41,672 bases of DNA from Verrucomicrobiia bacterium Tous-C4TDCM (GCA_002304315.1 NEUO01000011.1:1-41672); one strand, 5' to 3'. Numbered from the stretch's first letter, positions 8,809 through 16,772 are shown. Notes: generated by a model not told the origin, from the letters alone. Numbers and translations: made by a program.

Positions 8809-9384
8809 ATGAAACGCGGTAGTCTTCTCTCGCTGATCTTCTGCGTCGTAAGTGCCGCCACCCCGCCTCAACAGCTCCATGCGGACGGCATCCTCGACGA
8901 ACCCGTCCCATGGTCGGGCAGCTTGCGAAAGTATTCGATTGCCGAACTGGTCGCCCGGATGAGCGGCTGGGCCGACGCTTCGGGCAAGGGCGAGTTCCAG
9001 CTCGCCAAGCCGCTGCCGGAAGAAATTTCGGCGGCGAAACTTGACCGGTTCGACATTAAGGAGACTCCGCGGCCGACCTATCGCGAGGTTCTCACCTCCG
9101 CCCTTGAATCCGCCCGTCGGCGAGCCTTGCTTGAAGAGACCGATAAAGGAATCCGGGTGGTCTATGTCTATGCCCGTTCATATTCCCTTTCTGGCACGAC
9201 CCGTGAAGCCCTTCGTCGGAAGGGTCGGCTTAGTCTCGAAGGAATCGAGAAAGACTTGGCGGAGAAGGGCTGGCGATTGTCCGAACACGTCACGCTGCGC
9301 TACTCCGGGGAAAATTCCATCTTGCTGGTGGACGGCACTGACGAGGATATCGAAACGGCCTCCCGATACTTCGGTGTCAAGTAG
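8809..9384 (+). CDS. Exported hypothetical protein
   Basis: The 191-residue product has an N-terminal signal peptide (MKRGSLLSLIFCVVSAATPPQQLHA, split here only by reading, likely cleaved after HA). The rest is charged and alternates helix-like and strand-like stretches. The C-terminal part (GENSILLVDGTDEDIETASRYF) recalls the small alternating beta-alpha domains of secretin or STN-type proteins, but I cannot assign a family. It begins 12 bases after the P450 stop and is followed after 24 bases by a lipoprotein gene, so the three may be co-transcribed. Confidence 0.7.
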   Translation: MKRGSLLSLIFCVVSAATPPQQLHADGILDEPVPWSGSLRKYSIAELVARMSGWADASGKGEFQLAKPLPEEISAAKLDRFDIKETPRPTYREVLTSALESARRRALLEETDKGIRVVYVYARSYSLSGTTREALRRKGRLSLEGIEKDLAEKGWRLSEHVTLRYSGENSILLVDGTDEDIETASRYFGVK

Positions 9385-9408
9385 CCGCCACCTTTAGCCC
9401 TCAACACC

Positions 9409-9939
9409 ATGAGGCCCTTCCCCATCGCTCTCATTACTCTGCTGCTTCTTATCGCTGGATGTTCCGACGATTCAGCAAACCCTGACAAAACATCCGGCGA
9501 CCCAACTTCACCTCCCAAAATCATGATCGACTCCCGTGAATATGAATCCCTCACAGCCTTTCTCGGCGACCAGCGAGCCGGCTTCGTGATTCTCCATCAA
9601 CTGCGCGCGCCCGGTGAGGATCTGACCGACGGGGAAGACCCGGTGACGCCGGTATTGGCCGAGCGCTTTGACCACTTCCTGAAAGAGTTGGAGCCTCATC
9701 TCGGCAAGCCTGATCAACAAGCCAGAGGGTGGGACTTGGGAATTCCAACCTTCGCATCCGGCAACGGCTACGCCCTCTGGAACGACAGCAAAAACTTCAC
9801 CAGCTTGTTCGTGAGTTGGGACAACCCCGAGGACCCTTCCTTCGTGATCGTGGCCCGAGCCCCCCTTTCCGCTTTCGACAGCACTCCCGGAGCATCGGAT
9901 CCATGGCAGATTAAATGGATGGAAAAGGGAGAGTGGTGA
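9409..9939 (+). CDS. Putative lipoprotein, function unknown
   Basis: The 176-residue product begins MRPFPIALITLLLLIAGCSD, a lipoprotein signal with the lipobox LIAG-C, so Cys18 is probably lipidated. The mature part is acidic with no recognisable domain. Its ending (ASDPWQIKWMEKGEW) is unusually rich in Trp. It follows the exported hypothetical gene after 24 bases. Codon use is less GC-biased than in the surrounding housekeeping genes, which may mean weaker expression or a later arrival. Confidence 0.7.
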   Translation: MRPFPIALITLLLLIAGCSDDSANPDKTSGDPTSPPKIMIDSREYESLTAFLGDQRAGFVILHQLRAPGEDLTDGEDPVTPVLAERFDHFLKELEPHLGKPDQQARGWDLGIPTFASGNGYALWNDSKNFTSLFVSWDNPEDPSFVIVARAPLSAFDSTPGASDPWQIKWMEKGEW

Positions 9940-10035
9940 TGCCGATGGTTGGACCAACGAGAGCCCTCGATATTCGTGAACAGGGCAGCCGTTCGCCGAA
10001 TACCCCTGCACAACCTACTCACCCTAAGTCCAAAG

Positions 10036-10066
10036 TGCTAATCCACGGAAATTTCTTGGATTAGCA
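10036..10066. repeat. Perfect 10-bp inverted repeat (hairpin)
   Basis: TGCTAATCCA at 10036-10045 and its exact complement TGGATTAGCA at 10057-10066 are separated by 11 bases. It lies in the 240-base gap after the lipoprotein gene and before the exporter remnant. It lacks a following T-run, so it is either a weak terminator or an operator-like site. The rest of this gap shows nothing I recognise. Confidence 0.5.
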
Positions 10067-10178
10067 ATCGCTGCATCCGGTCGACTCGTCGTGTCGCTCC
10101 TGTCCGCGCAAGCGGTCGAGCCTCACCCAAGGCTTGCATCCTCCCTCCGGCCCCGCGAAAGACCATCCCTCTACCCGC

Positions 10179-10493
10179 ATGCCTCCCTCCCCCGACGACT
10201 ACCGCCGCAAGGCCCGCTTTATCGTGAAGCTCGGGATCGCCCTGCATGAATGCGGCGGCACCAGCCAGCGGGTCGAACGCCACCTGCTGAACGTCACCCG
10301 CCAGCTCGGCTTCCACGGCAGCTTCCTGATCAGCCCCACCACCTTCACCTGCGCCTTCTGGCAGAACGACGACCTCGACCAGTTTGTCCACGTCGAACGC
10401 ATCCAGCCCGCCGACCACAACCTCGGCCTGCTGTGGGAAATCGACCGCCTGATCTTCTCCAACGCCCTGCTGCCCGTCCGCAAGTCCCTCTGA
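10179..10493 (+). pseudogene. Remnant of a threonine/serine exporter (N-terminal domain only)
   Basis: The 104 residues from MPPSPDDYRRKARF match the start of the ThrE/DUF1212 (PF06738) family: a helix with LGIALHECGGTSQRVERHL, then strands LLNVTRQLGFHGSFLISPTTFTCAF, given here in two overlapping pieces, and the VERIQPADHNLGLLWEIDRL segment. In the full family, a membrane domain with several helices follows. Here the frame stops at RKSL and no membrane helices appear in any frame before the next gene. The piece is either a decaying gene or a stand-alone soluble domain kept for another use. Intact codon structure without internal stops slightly favours the second view. Confidence 0.6.
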
Positions 10494-10567
10494 ACCGCCC
10501 ACGGGGCACAGTTTTCCATCGACCCGAAGCTCGCCGCCCCCTTAGCTTGGCGGCGCTGTTTCAATCC

Positions 10568-11407
10568 ATGCCCTCCTTGGAAAGCCAGACCCTGTCCCCC
10601 TCTGCAACCGCCGCGGCCCCGTCCCGCTGGTGGCGTTGGCCTTGGGACGCGGTCGCGACGCTTGGCGGCTTCATCTACTGGGGCGTCGCCGGCTTGCTGA
10701 TCACTGCGATTTCCATCCCTCTGATCCTGATCCTTCCCACCGCCACCGCAAAACGGCTCGGCCGCGGAATGCTGCACCGGACCTTCCGGGTCTTCGTCCG
10801 CTATTTGAAGGCGACCGATCTCGTCCAGTCCGACCTCGGATCGCTCGATGCCCTCAAGCACGAAGCCGGCCCGGTCATCATCGCCCCGAACCACACCTCG
10901 CTGTGGGACGCGGTCTTCGTGATTTCCAAACTCCCGCAGCCGATCTGCATCATGAAGGAGTCGATCCTCTGCAATCCCTTCCTCGGCGGCGGGGCCCGGC
11001 TGGCCGGCTACATCCCGAATGGCTCGTCGTCCCTCATGATCAAGGACGCCGCCCAGGCGCTCCGAGAAGGCGGCCAGCTTCTGCTCTTCCCCGAAGGCAC
11101 CCGCACCCGCCGCGACGCCCGCTGGATCAACCCGCTCGGCGGCGGCTGCGCCCTGATCGCCCGTCGCGCCGGAGTCCCGGTCCGCCCGGTCTTCATCCGC
11201 AGCAACACCCGCTTCCTCGAAAAAGGCTGGCCGCTCTGGAAAAAACCCGAGTTCCCGATCCGCCTCAGCATGGAACTCGGCGACCCCGTGATGCCGCTGG
11301 AGCACGAAAGCGCCCACGATTTCACCAAGCGGCTCCAGGAAATCTTCGAGCAAAACCTGTCCCACGCCCACAAGCTGCGGCGGGAAGTGGAGGAGCCCGA
11401 GAGCTGA
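10568..11407 (+). CDS. Lysophospholipid acyltransferase (PlsC-like)
   Basis: Transfers a fatty acyl group to 1-acyl-glycerol-3-phosphate or a related acceptor at the inner membrane. The 279-residue product has a hydrophobic N-terminal region (about residues 30-60), then motif I NHTSLWD (the HX4D catalytic pair near residues 109-114), motif III LLFPEGTRTR and the later VRPVFIRSN stretch. Start ATG 10568 lies after the upstream remnant and gives a normal family length; the longer upstream frame is rejected. The same-strand carA gene follows after 145 bases. Confidence 0.9.
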   Translation: MPSLESQTLSPSATAAAPSRWWRWPWDAVATLGGFIYWGVAGLLITAISIPLILILPTATAKRLGRGMLHRTFRVFVRYLKATDLVQSDLGSLDALKHEAGPVIIAPNHTSLWDAVFVISKLPQPICIMKESILCNPFLGGGARLAGYIPNGSSSLMIKDAAQALREGGQLLLFPEGTRTRRDARWINPLGGGCALIARRAGVPVRPVFIRSNTRFLEKGWPLWKKPEFPIRLSMELGDPVMPLEHESAHDFTKRLQEIFEQNLSHAHKLRREVEEPES

Positions 11408-11552
11408 AATGGACAAGGTTCCCGGCCCTCGATTTCCTCCTGCTCCGGTCATGATTGCACGCGGTCCCGGATTCCGCTTGTGACGCGGGGCGGCCCTCCC
11501 CTACGTTCCGCCCGCCGCGCGGATAACCCTCATTCCGCGGCTTTTCGCGCCC

Positions 11553-12692
11553 ATGAAAGCCATCCTTGCCCTTGAAGACGGCCGCCTTTTCGAAGGCCGT
11601 GCCTTCGGTGCTTCCGGAACCACCACCGGGGAAATTTGCTTCAATACCTCGATGACCGGCTATCAGGAGGTCATCACCGACCCGTCCTACCGCGGCCAAA
11701 TCGTCGCGATGACCTACCCGCAGATCGGGAATTACGGGGTCACCCCGGAAGACGCCGAATCCGCCGGCCCGCACGTCCGCGGCTTCGTCATCGGCGAGCT
11801 CTCCCCGGTCGCCTCGAACTGGCGCTCCCGCCAGAGCCTCGGCGACTACTTCACGGAGCACGGCGTGCTGGGGATCGAGCACATCGACACCCGCGCCCTG
11901 ACCAAGCACCTCCGCTCGCTCGGCGCGATGCGCGCCTGCCTCACCACCGAGCTTTCCTCCGAAGCCGCGATCGCCGCCGCCCGGGCCTCGCCCTCGATGG
12001 AAGGCATGGACTACGTGCAGGAAGTCTCCACGCCGGAAAATTACGCCTGGGAGGCCGATTCCCGCCGCTTTGCGCTGTCGAACGCGACGACCGGCCACCT
12101 CGAGAACTACCTCGAACTGCCGCCGGTGAAGCACCGCATCGTCGCCTTCGACTTCGGCATCAAGTGGAACATCCTCCGCCGCCTGCGCCAGGCCGGCTTC
12201 GAGGTCGAGGTGCTGAATTCCCGCACCCCTGCCGCCGAAGTCCTCGCCCGCAATCCCGACGGCATCTTCCTCTCCAACGGCCCCGGCGATCCGGCCGCGC
12301 TCGGCTACATCCACGAGGAAATCAAAAAGCTCATCGGCAAGAAGCCGGTCTTCGGCATCTGCCTCGGCAACCAGATCCTCGGCCACGTCTTCGGCGGCAC
12401 CACCTACAAGCTGAAGTTCGGCCACCGCGGCGGCAACCAGCCGGTCAAGGACCTCCGCAGCGGCCGCATTTCCATCACCTCGCAGAACCACGGCTTCGCC
12501 GTCTGCCCGGACTCGTTGCCGTCGAACGTGGAAGTCACCCACGTGAATCTCAACGACGACACTGTCGAAGGCATCCGCCACAAGGACATGCCGGTCTTCT
12601 CGGTCCAATACCACCCCGAAGCCGCCCCCGGCCCGCACGACGCGTCCTATTTCTTCGAGGAATTCGCCGCGCTGATCGATTCCACCAAATGA
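11553..12692 (+). CDS. carA: Carbamoyl-phosphate synthase small chain
   Basis: The glutamine-hydrolysing subunit of carbamoyl phosphate synthase, feeding ammonia to the large chain for pyrimidine and arginine synthesis. The 379 residues match the family. The N-terminal domain begins MKAILALEDGRLFEGRAFG and contains FNTSMTGYQEVITDPSYRGQ. The class I glutamine amidotransferase domain has the nucleophile elbow FGICLGNQ (Cys near residue 270) and the His-Glu pair in QYHPEAAPGP. The large-chain gene carB is not in the window. A GxxExxY element begins four bases after the stop codon. Confidence 0.97.
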   Translation: MKAILALEDGRLFEGRAFGASGTTTGEICFNTSMTGYQEVITDPSYRGQIVAMTYPQIGNYGVTPEDAESAGPHVRGFVIGELSPVASNWRSRQSLGDYFTEHGVLGIEHIDTRALTKHLRSLGAMRACLTTELSSEAAIAAARASPSMEGMDYVQEVSTPENYAWEADSRRFALSNATTGHLENYLELPPVKHRIVAFDFGIKWNILRRLRQAGFEVEVLNSRTPAAEVLARNPDGIFLSNGPGDPAALGYIHEEIKKLIGKKPVFGICLGNQILGHVFGGTTYKLKFGHRGGNQPVKDLRSGRISITSQNHGFAVCPDSLPSNVEVTHVNLNDDTVEGIRHKDMPVFSVQYHPEAAPGPHDASYFFEEFAALIDSTK

Positions 12693-12696
12693 TTTC

Positions 12697-13138
12697 TTAA
12701 CCACGAATGGACGCGAATGGACGCGAATTGGTTTTGAAGGACGAGGTGTATGCCATCGTGTCCTGCTCCATGGAAATCTTGAACGGTTTGGGACATGGGC
12801 TGAATGAAAAGCCCTACGAGAACTCCCTCGCTGTCGAATTCGGCCATCGGGGGATTCCTTTCGTCCAGCAGCCCCGCTATCCGGTCCAGTGGCGAACCGT
12901 CACCGTGGGCGAATATGTTCCAGACCTCATTGCTTACGGCCAGATCATCGTCGACACCAAGACTATCGAGAAAATCACCGACCACGAGCGAGGTCAGATG
13001 ATGAACTACCTCCGCATCACCAAGCTCCCCGTGGGGCTGATCATCAATTTCAAACATCGTAAACTTGAGTGGGAGCGCATCGTTCTCACCCACTCATTCA
13101 TTCTTCATTCGCGTCCATTCGCGTCCATTCGCGGTTAA
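12697..13138. mobile_element. 442-bp element with 32-bp terminal inverted repeats carrying a GxxExxY gene
   Basis: The left end reads TTAACCACGAATGGACGCGA then ATGGACGCGAAT (12697-12728). The right end, 13107-13138, is its exact complement except for one base (G for A at position 7). Each end is built of a 10-base unit ACGCGAATGG repeated about three times. The element starts four bases after the carA stop and ends four bases before the purA start. Both outer limits read TTAA, which could be part of the repeat or a target-site duplication. The enclosed gene starts and stops inside the repeats. A related element without a gene lies at 14420-14563. Confidence 0.8.
12707..13138 (+). CDS. GxxExxY protein (PD-(D/E)XK nuclease-like)
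   Basis: The 143-residue product carries the family-naming motif G31-L-N-E34-K-P-Y37 followed by ENSLAVEFGHRGIPFVQQ. A nuclease-like core follows: P72-D73 in EYVPDLIAYGQ, then D83-T-K85 in IIVDTKTIEK, fitting PD-(D/E)XK with Asp in place of the more common Glu. A Q97 motif RGQMMNYLR and the ending LPVGLIINF come next. The first residues (MDANGRE) and the last (RPFASIRG) are encoded by the terminal inverted repeats, including the TAA stop, so the true start might be further in. The family is widespread and of unknown function; a DNA-cutting role is inferred from the fold signature only. Confidence 0.85.
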   Translation: MDANGRELVLKDEVYAIVSCSMEILNGLGHGLNEKPYENSLAVEFGHRGIPFVQQPRYPVQWRTVTVGEYVPDLIAYGQIIVDTKTIEKITDHERGQMMNYLRITKLPVGLIINFKHRKLEWERIVLTHSFILHSRPFASIRG

Positions 13139-13142
13139 AATA

Positions 13143-14411
13143 ATGAACACCATCGTCACCGGTCTCCAGTGGGGAGACGAAGGCAAAGGCAAGATCGTCG
13201 ATTACCTGACCGAGACCGCCGACGTCGTCGTGCGCGGCCAGGGCGGCAACAACGCCGGCCACACCGTCATCGCCCGCGGCACCAAATACATCCTGAACCT
13301 GCTGCCCTCCGGCATCCTGTGGGATGGCAAGATCAACATCATCGGCAACGGCGTCGTCGTCGATCCGGTCGGCCTGGTCGCGGAGATCGCCCGGCTTGAA
13401 GCCCAGGGGGTTGCCATCCCGTCCGACAAGCTGCTCATCTCCGACCGCGCCCACGTGGTGCTGCCGCTTCACAAGGAGCTCGACGCCGCCCGCGAGGCCG
13501 CCCTCGGCGACCGCAAGATCGGCACCACCAAGCGCGGCATCGGTCCGGCGTATGCCGACAAGATCAACCGCTGCGGCCTGCGCATCGCCGATCTACTGGA
13601 TGAGCCGTACTTCCGCGAAATGGTCGCCCGCCGCACCGCCGACGCGAACAAAGTGCTCGCCGAGTTCGGCTTGCCGACCTTCGACCCGACGGAACAGGCC
13701 GACGAGGTGCTCGCCGCTTTCGCAAGGCTCCGGCCGCACGTCACGAACACCATCCCGGTGCTCCACGCCGCCTGGAAGTCCGGCAAGGTCATCCTGTTCG
13801 AAGGCGCGCAGGGTTCCTTGCTCGACATCGACTTCGGCACCTATCCTTTCGTCACCTCGTCGAACACCACCGCCGGCGGCTCCTGCACCGGCAGCGGTTT
13901 GCCTCCGACGGCGATCCAACAGGTCATCGGCGTCTGCAAGGCCTACACCACGCGCGTCGGTTCCGGCCCCTTCCCGACGGTGGACGAAGGATTGTCCGAA
14001 TACCTCCACGGCCTCGGCCGGGAATTCGGCGTCGTCTCCGGCCGCCCGCGCGGCTGCGGCTGGCTCGATGCCGTCCTGCTCCGCCACGGCTGCATGGTCA
14101 ACGGCACCACCGGCCTGGCCGTCACCAACGTCGACGGCCTCGACAACTACGAGACCCTTCGTATTTGCACCGGCTACGACATCGACGGCACCGTTCACGA
14201 GCTCCCGCCCGCCGACCGCCACGCCTGGGACCGCGCTGTGGCCATCTACGAGGAACTCCCCGGCTGGCAGCAGGACACCACCGACTGCAAGGACTTCGAC
14301 GACCTGCCCGTCAACGCCAAGGCCTACCTCCAGCGCCTCAGCGACCTCTGCGGCACGCCGGTGAAATTCGTCGGCGTCGGCCCCGACCGCACGCAGACGC
14401 TGGTTGCCTGA
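13143..14411 (+). CDS. purA: Adenylosuccinate synthetase
   Basis: Joins IMP and aspartate using GTP to make adenylosuccinate, the first committed step to AMP. The 422-residue product starts MNTIVTGLQWGDEGKGKIVD, with the P-loop GDEGKGK and the catalytic Asp and His. It continues with QGGNNAGHTV, TKRGIGPAYADKINR, the IMP-binding FEGAQGSLLDIDFGTYPFVT and the GTP-binding end VKFVGVGPDRTQTL. An upstream in-frame ATG exists inside the GxxExxY gene and the repeat but is rejected. The gene is bracketed on both sides by elements that share the same inverted ends. The left one stops four bases before the ATG, so the native promoter must lie in or before that element. Confidence 0.97.
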   Translation: MNTIVTGLQWGDEGKGKIVDYLTETADVVVRGQGGNNAGHTVIARGTKYILNLLPSGILWDGKINIIGNGVVVDPVGLVAEIARLEAQGVAIPSDKLLISDRAHVVLPLHKELDAAREAALGDRKIGTTKRGIGPAYADKINRCGLRIADLLDEPYFREMVARRTADANKVLAEFGLPTFDPTEQADEVLAAFARLRPHVTNTIPVLHAAWKSGKVILFEGAQGSLLDIDFGTYPFVTSSNTTAGGSCTGSGLPPTAIQQVIGVCKAYTTRVGSGPFPTVDEGLSEYLHGLGREFGVVSGRPRGCGWLDAVLLRHGCMVNGTTGLAVTNVDGLDNYETLRICTGYDIDGTVHELPPADRHAWDRAVAIYEELPGWQQDTTDCKDFDDLPVNAKAYLQRLSDLCGTPVKFVGVGPDRTQTLVA

Positions 14412-14419
14412 AAAAATGA

Positions 14420-14563
14420 AACCGCGAATGGACGCGAATGGACGCGAAGGAAGGAGCCTTGGCATCTTCGGCGGCAAACCGGGCTTCGTCACCCTGTTCC
14501 TTTTTCAAATTCCGTTCATCCTGCCTTCACATCATTCGCGTCCATTCGCGTCCATTCGCGGTT
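14420..14563. mobile_element. 144-bp element without a gene, same ends as the GxxExxY element
   Basis: The left end AACCGCGAATGGACGCGAAT and following bases (14420-14448) is matched exactly by the complementary right end at 14535-14563, giving 29-bp perfect inverted repeats. The 86-base interior has no plausible gene and no visible similarity to the GxxExxY gene. It lies eight bases after the purA stop and five bases before the uppS start. It looks like a non-autonomous (MITE-like) relative of the 442-bp element upstream of purA. Confidence 0.78.
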
Positions 14564-14568
14564 AGACC

Positions 14569-15279
14569 ATGCCTTCCCCATCCTCCATCCCCCGCCACAT
14601 CGCCATCATCATGGATGGCAACGGCCGCTGGGCGAAAGAGCGCGGCCTGCCCCGCCTCGCCGGCCACCGCGCCGGTGCCGAGTCGGTCCGCGAGTGCGTG
14701 GAAGCCTGCAAGGAACTCGGCGTCGAATACCTCACGCTCTACGCCTTCTCCTCCGAGAACTGGAACCGCCCCGCCGCCGAGGTCACCGCACTGATGCTCC
14801 TGCTCGAGCGATTCCTCGGGGAAAAGGCCGACGAACTGATGAAGCAGAACGTTCGGCTGCGGGCGATCGGCCACCTCGACCGCCTGCCAGAGAAGACCCG
14901 CCGCAAGCTCGACAAGGCGATCAACCGCACCGCCGGCAACACCTCGCTGACCCTCGTCCTCGCCCTGTCCTACGGCTCGCGCGAGGAGATCGTCGAGGCC
15001 GCCCGCTCGCTCGCCGCCGATGCCGCCGCGGGCAAGCTCGACCCCGCGACCATCGACTGCGCCACCTTCGCGTCCCGCCTTTACACCGCCGACATCCCCG
15101 ACCCCGACCTGCTCGTCCGCACCTCCGGCGAACTGCGCGTGTCGAATTTCCTGCTGTGGCAGATCAGCTACGCGGAGATCGTCATCTTCAAGAAATTCTG
15201 GCCCGACTTCCACCAGGCCGACCTCTTCGAAGCCGCCCAGGAATACGCCCGCCGCCACCGCCGTTTCGGGGCGCTCTAG
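14569..15279 (+). CDS. uppS: Isoprenyl transferase (undecaprenyl diphosphate synthase)
   Basis: A cis-prenyltransferase that extends farnesyl diphosphate to the C55 carrier used for peptidoglycan and O-antigen. The 236-residue product carries HIAIIMDGNGRWAKERGLPR with the catalytic Asp, then GHRAGAESVRECVEAC, TLYAFSSENWNRP, and the C-terminal DLLVRTSGELRVSNFLLWQ and EIVIFKKFWPDF. All signature blocks are intact. The MITE-like element ends five bases before the ATG. A repeat-rich region starts about 20 bases after the stop. Confidence 0.96.
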   Translation: MPSPSSIPRHIAIIMDGNGRWAKERGLPRLAGHRAGAESVRECVEACKELGVEYLTLYAFSSENWNRPAAEVTALMLLLERFLGEKADELMKQNVRLRAIGHLDRLPEKTRRKLDKAINRTAGNTSLTLVLALSYGSREEIVEAARSLAADAAAGKLDPATIDCATFASRLYTADIPDPDLLVRTSGELRVSNFLLWQISYAEIVIFKKFWPDFHQADLFEAAQEYARRHRRFGAL

Positions 15280-15300
15280 CGCCGGGTGGGCGAAGCCCTC

Positions 15301-15671
15301 ACCGGGTGCGCGGAGCCTCCGGCCCGCAGAACGATCCTTCAACGCCCGCCGCCCATTCCAGCCCGCATCGCCGAAGCGCCACCCAGGGAGCGCCGGTCTG
15401 CGACCGGCTGAATGGTCCCCAGCAGCCGACCCACGCCTTCGGCCCGAACCAAATGCGGCGCATGCTTGGACGACGACAAAGCGTATGAACAAGCGAGCCT
15501 CTTGGGACCGTTCGGCCGGTCGCAGACCAGCGCTCCCGGTGCCCCAACCCCGGGACCGCGGAGCCTCCGGCCCGCAGAGCGGTCCCTCAACCCCCGCCGC
15601 CCATTCCAGCCCGCATCGCCGAAGCGTGAACCACCCGTGCTTCTGCGGGGCAGAGCCTCCGCGCACCCGGT
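15301..15671. repeat. 371-bp composite repeat with 31-bp inverted ends and nested REP hairpins
   Basis: The left end ACCGGGTGCGCGGAGCCTCC (continuing GGCCCGCAGAA) at 15301 is matched by its complement at 15641-15671. Inside are two copies in opposite orientation of a hairpin unit: GGGAGCGCCGGTCTGCGACC at 15386 and its complement at 15515-15537. Two near-identical stretches around 15345-15378 and 15596-15626 read CGCCCATTCCAGCCCGCATC. Open frames through it (rich in Arg, Pro, Ser) are repeat artefacts. The rest of the gap to 15899 holds only a doubtful 25-codon frame at 15758-15835 and no recognisable site. Confidence 0.75.
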
Positions 15672-15899
15672 GGCCCTCGAGATGCCGGCGACCTGCTGCA
15701 ACCGCATCCCCAAAATCCCCATTGCGCTTCCGAGCCCGATCCGCCTACTCTGCCAGCATGAACTCTCTCCTTGCCGCCTTCCACCTCGCCACCTTCACGG
15801 GTCGCGCCTGCGGCAAGCCCCTCCTCGCCCGCTGATCCCGCGGAAATCCGGCATCGTTTCCCTCCGCATTCCCGCCTCGTCCCCTCACCCCTACCAGCC

Positions 15900-16772
15900 A
15901 TGGATCCCGCCCCGATCCGCCGCTGGAATCCCGGCTTCATCGCGCTGCGCTGGCGGCATCTGTTCTGGGGCCTGCCCTTGCTCGGGCTTCTCGTCGGGCT
16001 CGTCGTGCATTTCCTGCCGATGATCCGGAACACGGCGACCGGGGTCGTTCAGATAAGGCCGCCCTCCCTGTCATTCAGCACGGCGGACGTCGTCCATGCC
16101 GTTCAAACCGATGACATTCTCGCTCTAACAGGAATTCGGACGGACCTCGCCAATCGCTGGAACCTCAAAGGGAAAGAGGGCAGTCCCTGTGCGGAAAAAC
16201 TGCGAAGATCCGTCTCCGCAAAGCCGATCCCCGGCACCGCTCTCGTGGTGATCTCAGTGAGCGGGCGAAGCCGTGCGGAATCCGAGCTCATTTGGCACGC
16301 CCTTGTCACTGCACTTCAAGAGCACTTCGAAGGACTCCGGAGTGTCCACGACCGATCAAAGTTGGACCAGCTTGAAGCCGCAGTTAAACGGCAGAAGGCG
16401 GATGTGGATTCCAAACGCGAGGCCTTGAGCCAAGCCAACAAGACCGAAACCTTGTTGTATTACCCGAACGGTGCCGTGCAGGATCCCAACAGTCAGTTCA
16501 ACACGTTAAAGGCCGATTTCGAGGCCTCGCAGAAGCTACTGGAACAGCTCCAAATCAAAGAGATTTCGGAGAAGATGCAGTGTAGGATGATGGAGAGCGA
16601 AGTCATGATCATCCACGAAGTCCCCGGCACCCCAGCCCCCCTCACCCTCTGGGACACCCTCCGCCCGCTCGTCCTCCATTCCAGCATCGGCGTCGGCGCC
16701 GGCATGGTTCTTGCGGTCGTTCTCGCCTACCTCCTTGAGCTGCTCTTTCCACGGAAGGCCCCAACCTTGTAG
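15900..16772 (+). CDS. Wzz-like polysaccharide chain-length/co-polymerase-type membrane protein
   Basis: The 290-residue product has the architecture of chain-length determinants: a first membrane helix near residues 22-42 (LFWGLPLLGLLVGLVVHFL), a periplasmic middle with coiled-coil-like helices (KLDQLEAAVKRQKADVDSKR), and a second helix near 260-285 just before a short tail FPRKAPTL. Before the second helix it has HEVPGTPAPLTLWDTLRP, which resembles the Pro-rich approach segment of Wzz proteins. No kinase domain or polysaccharide genes are nearby, so the role is inferred from topology only. The TAG stop overlaps the first bases of a TGTAGCGG repeat. Confidence 0.6.
   Translation: MDPAPIRRWNPGFIALRWRHLFWGLPLLGLLVGLVVHFLPMIRNTATGVVQIRPPSLSFSTADVVHAVQTDDILALTGIRTDLANRWNLKGKEGSPCAEKLRRSVSAKPIPGTALVVISVSGRSRAESELIWHALVTALQEHFEGLRSVHDRSKLDQLEAAVKRQKADVDSKREALSQANKTETLLYYPNGAVQDPNSQFNTLKADFEASQKLLEQLQIKEISEKMQCRMMESEVMIIHEVPGTPAPLTLWDTLRPLVLHSSIGVGAGMVLAVVLAYLLELLFPRKAPTL

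Noticed and set aside
10036-10066. A rho-independent terminator after the lipoprotein gene
   Set aside because: The hairpin is perfect but no T-run follows on either strand; kept only as an inverted repeat.
12697-12700. TTAA at both outer ends as a piggyBac-type target duplication
   Set aside because: The second element has AAACC on the left and GGTTAG on the right, so TTAA is not constant outside the repeat. It may just be part of this copy's ends.
15758-15835. A 25-codon frame starting MNSLLAAFHLATFTG
   Set aside because: It has no ribosome-binding site, no known family and no clear link to the following gene, so it is not called as a gene or leader peptide.
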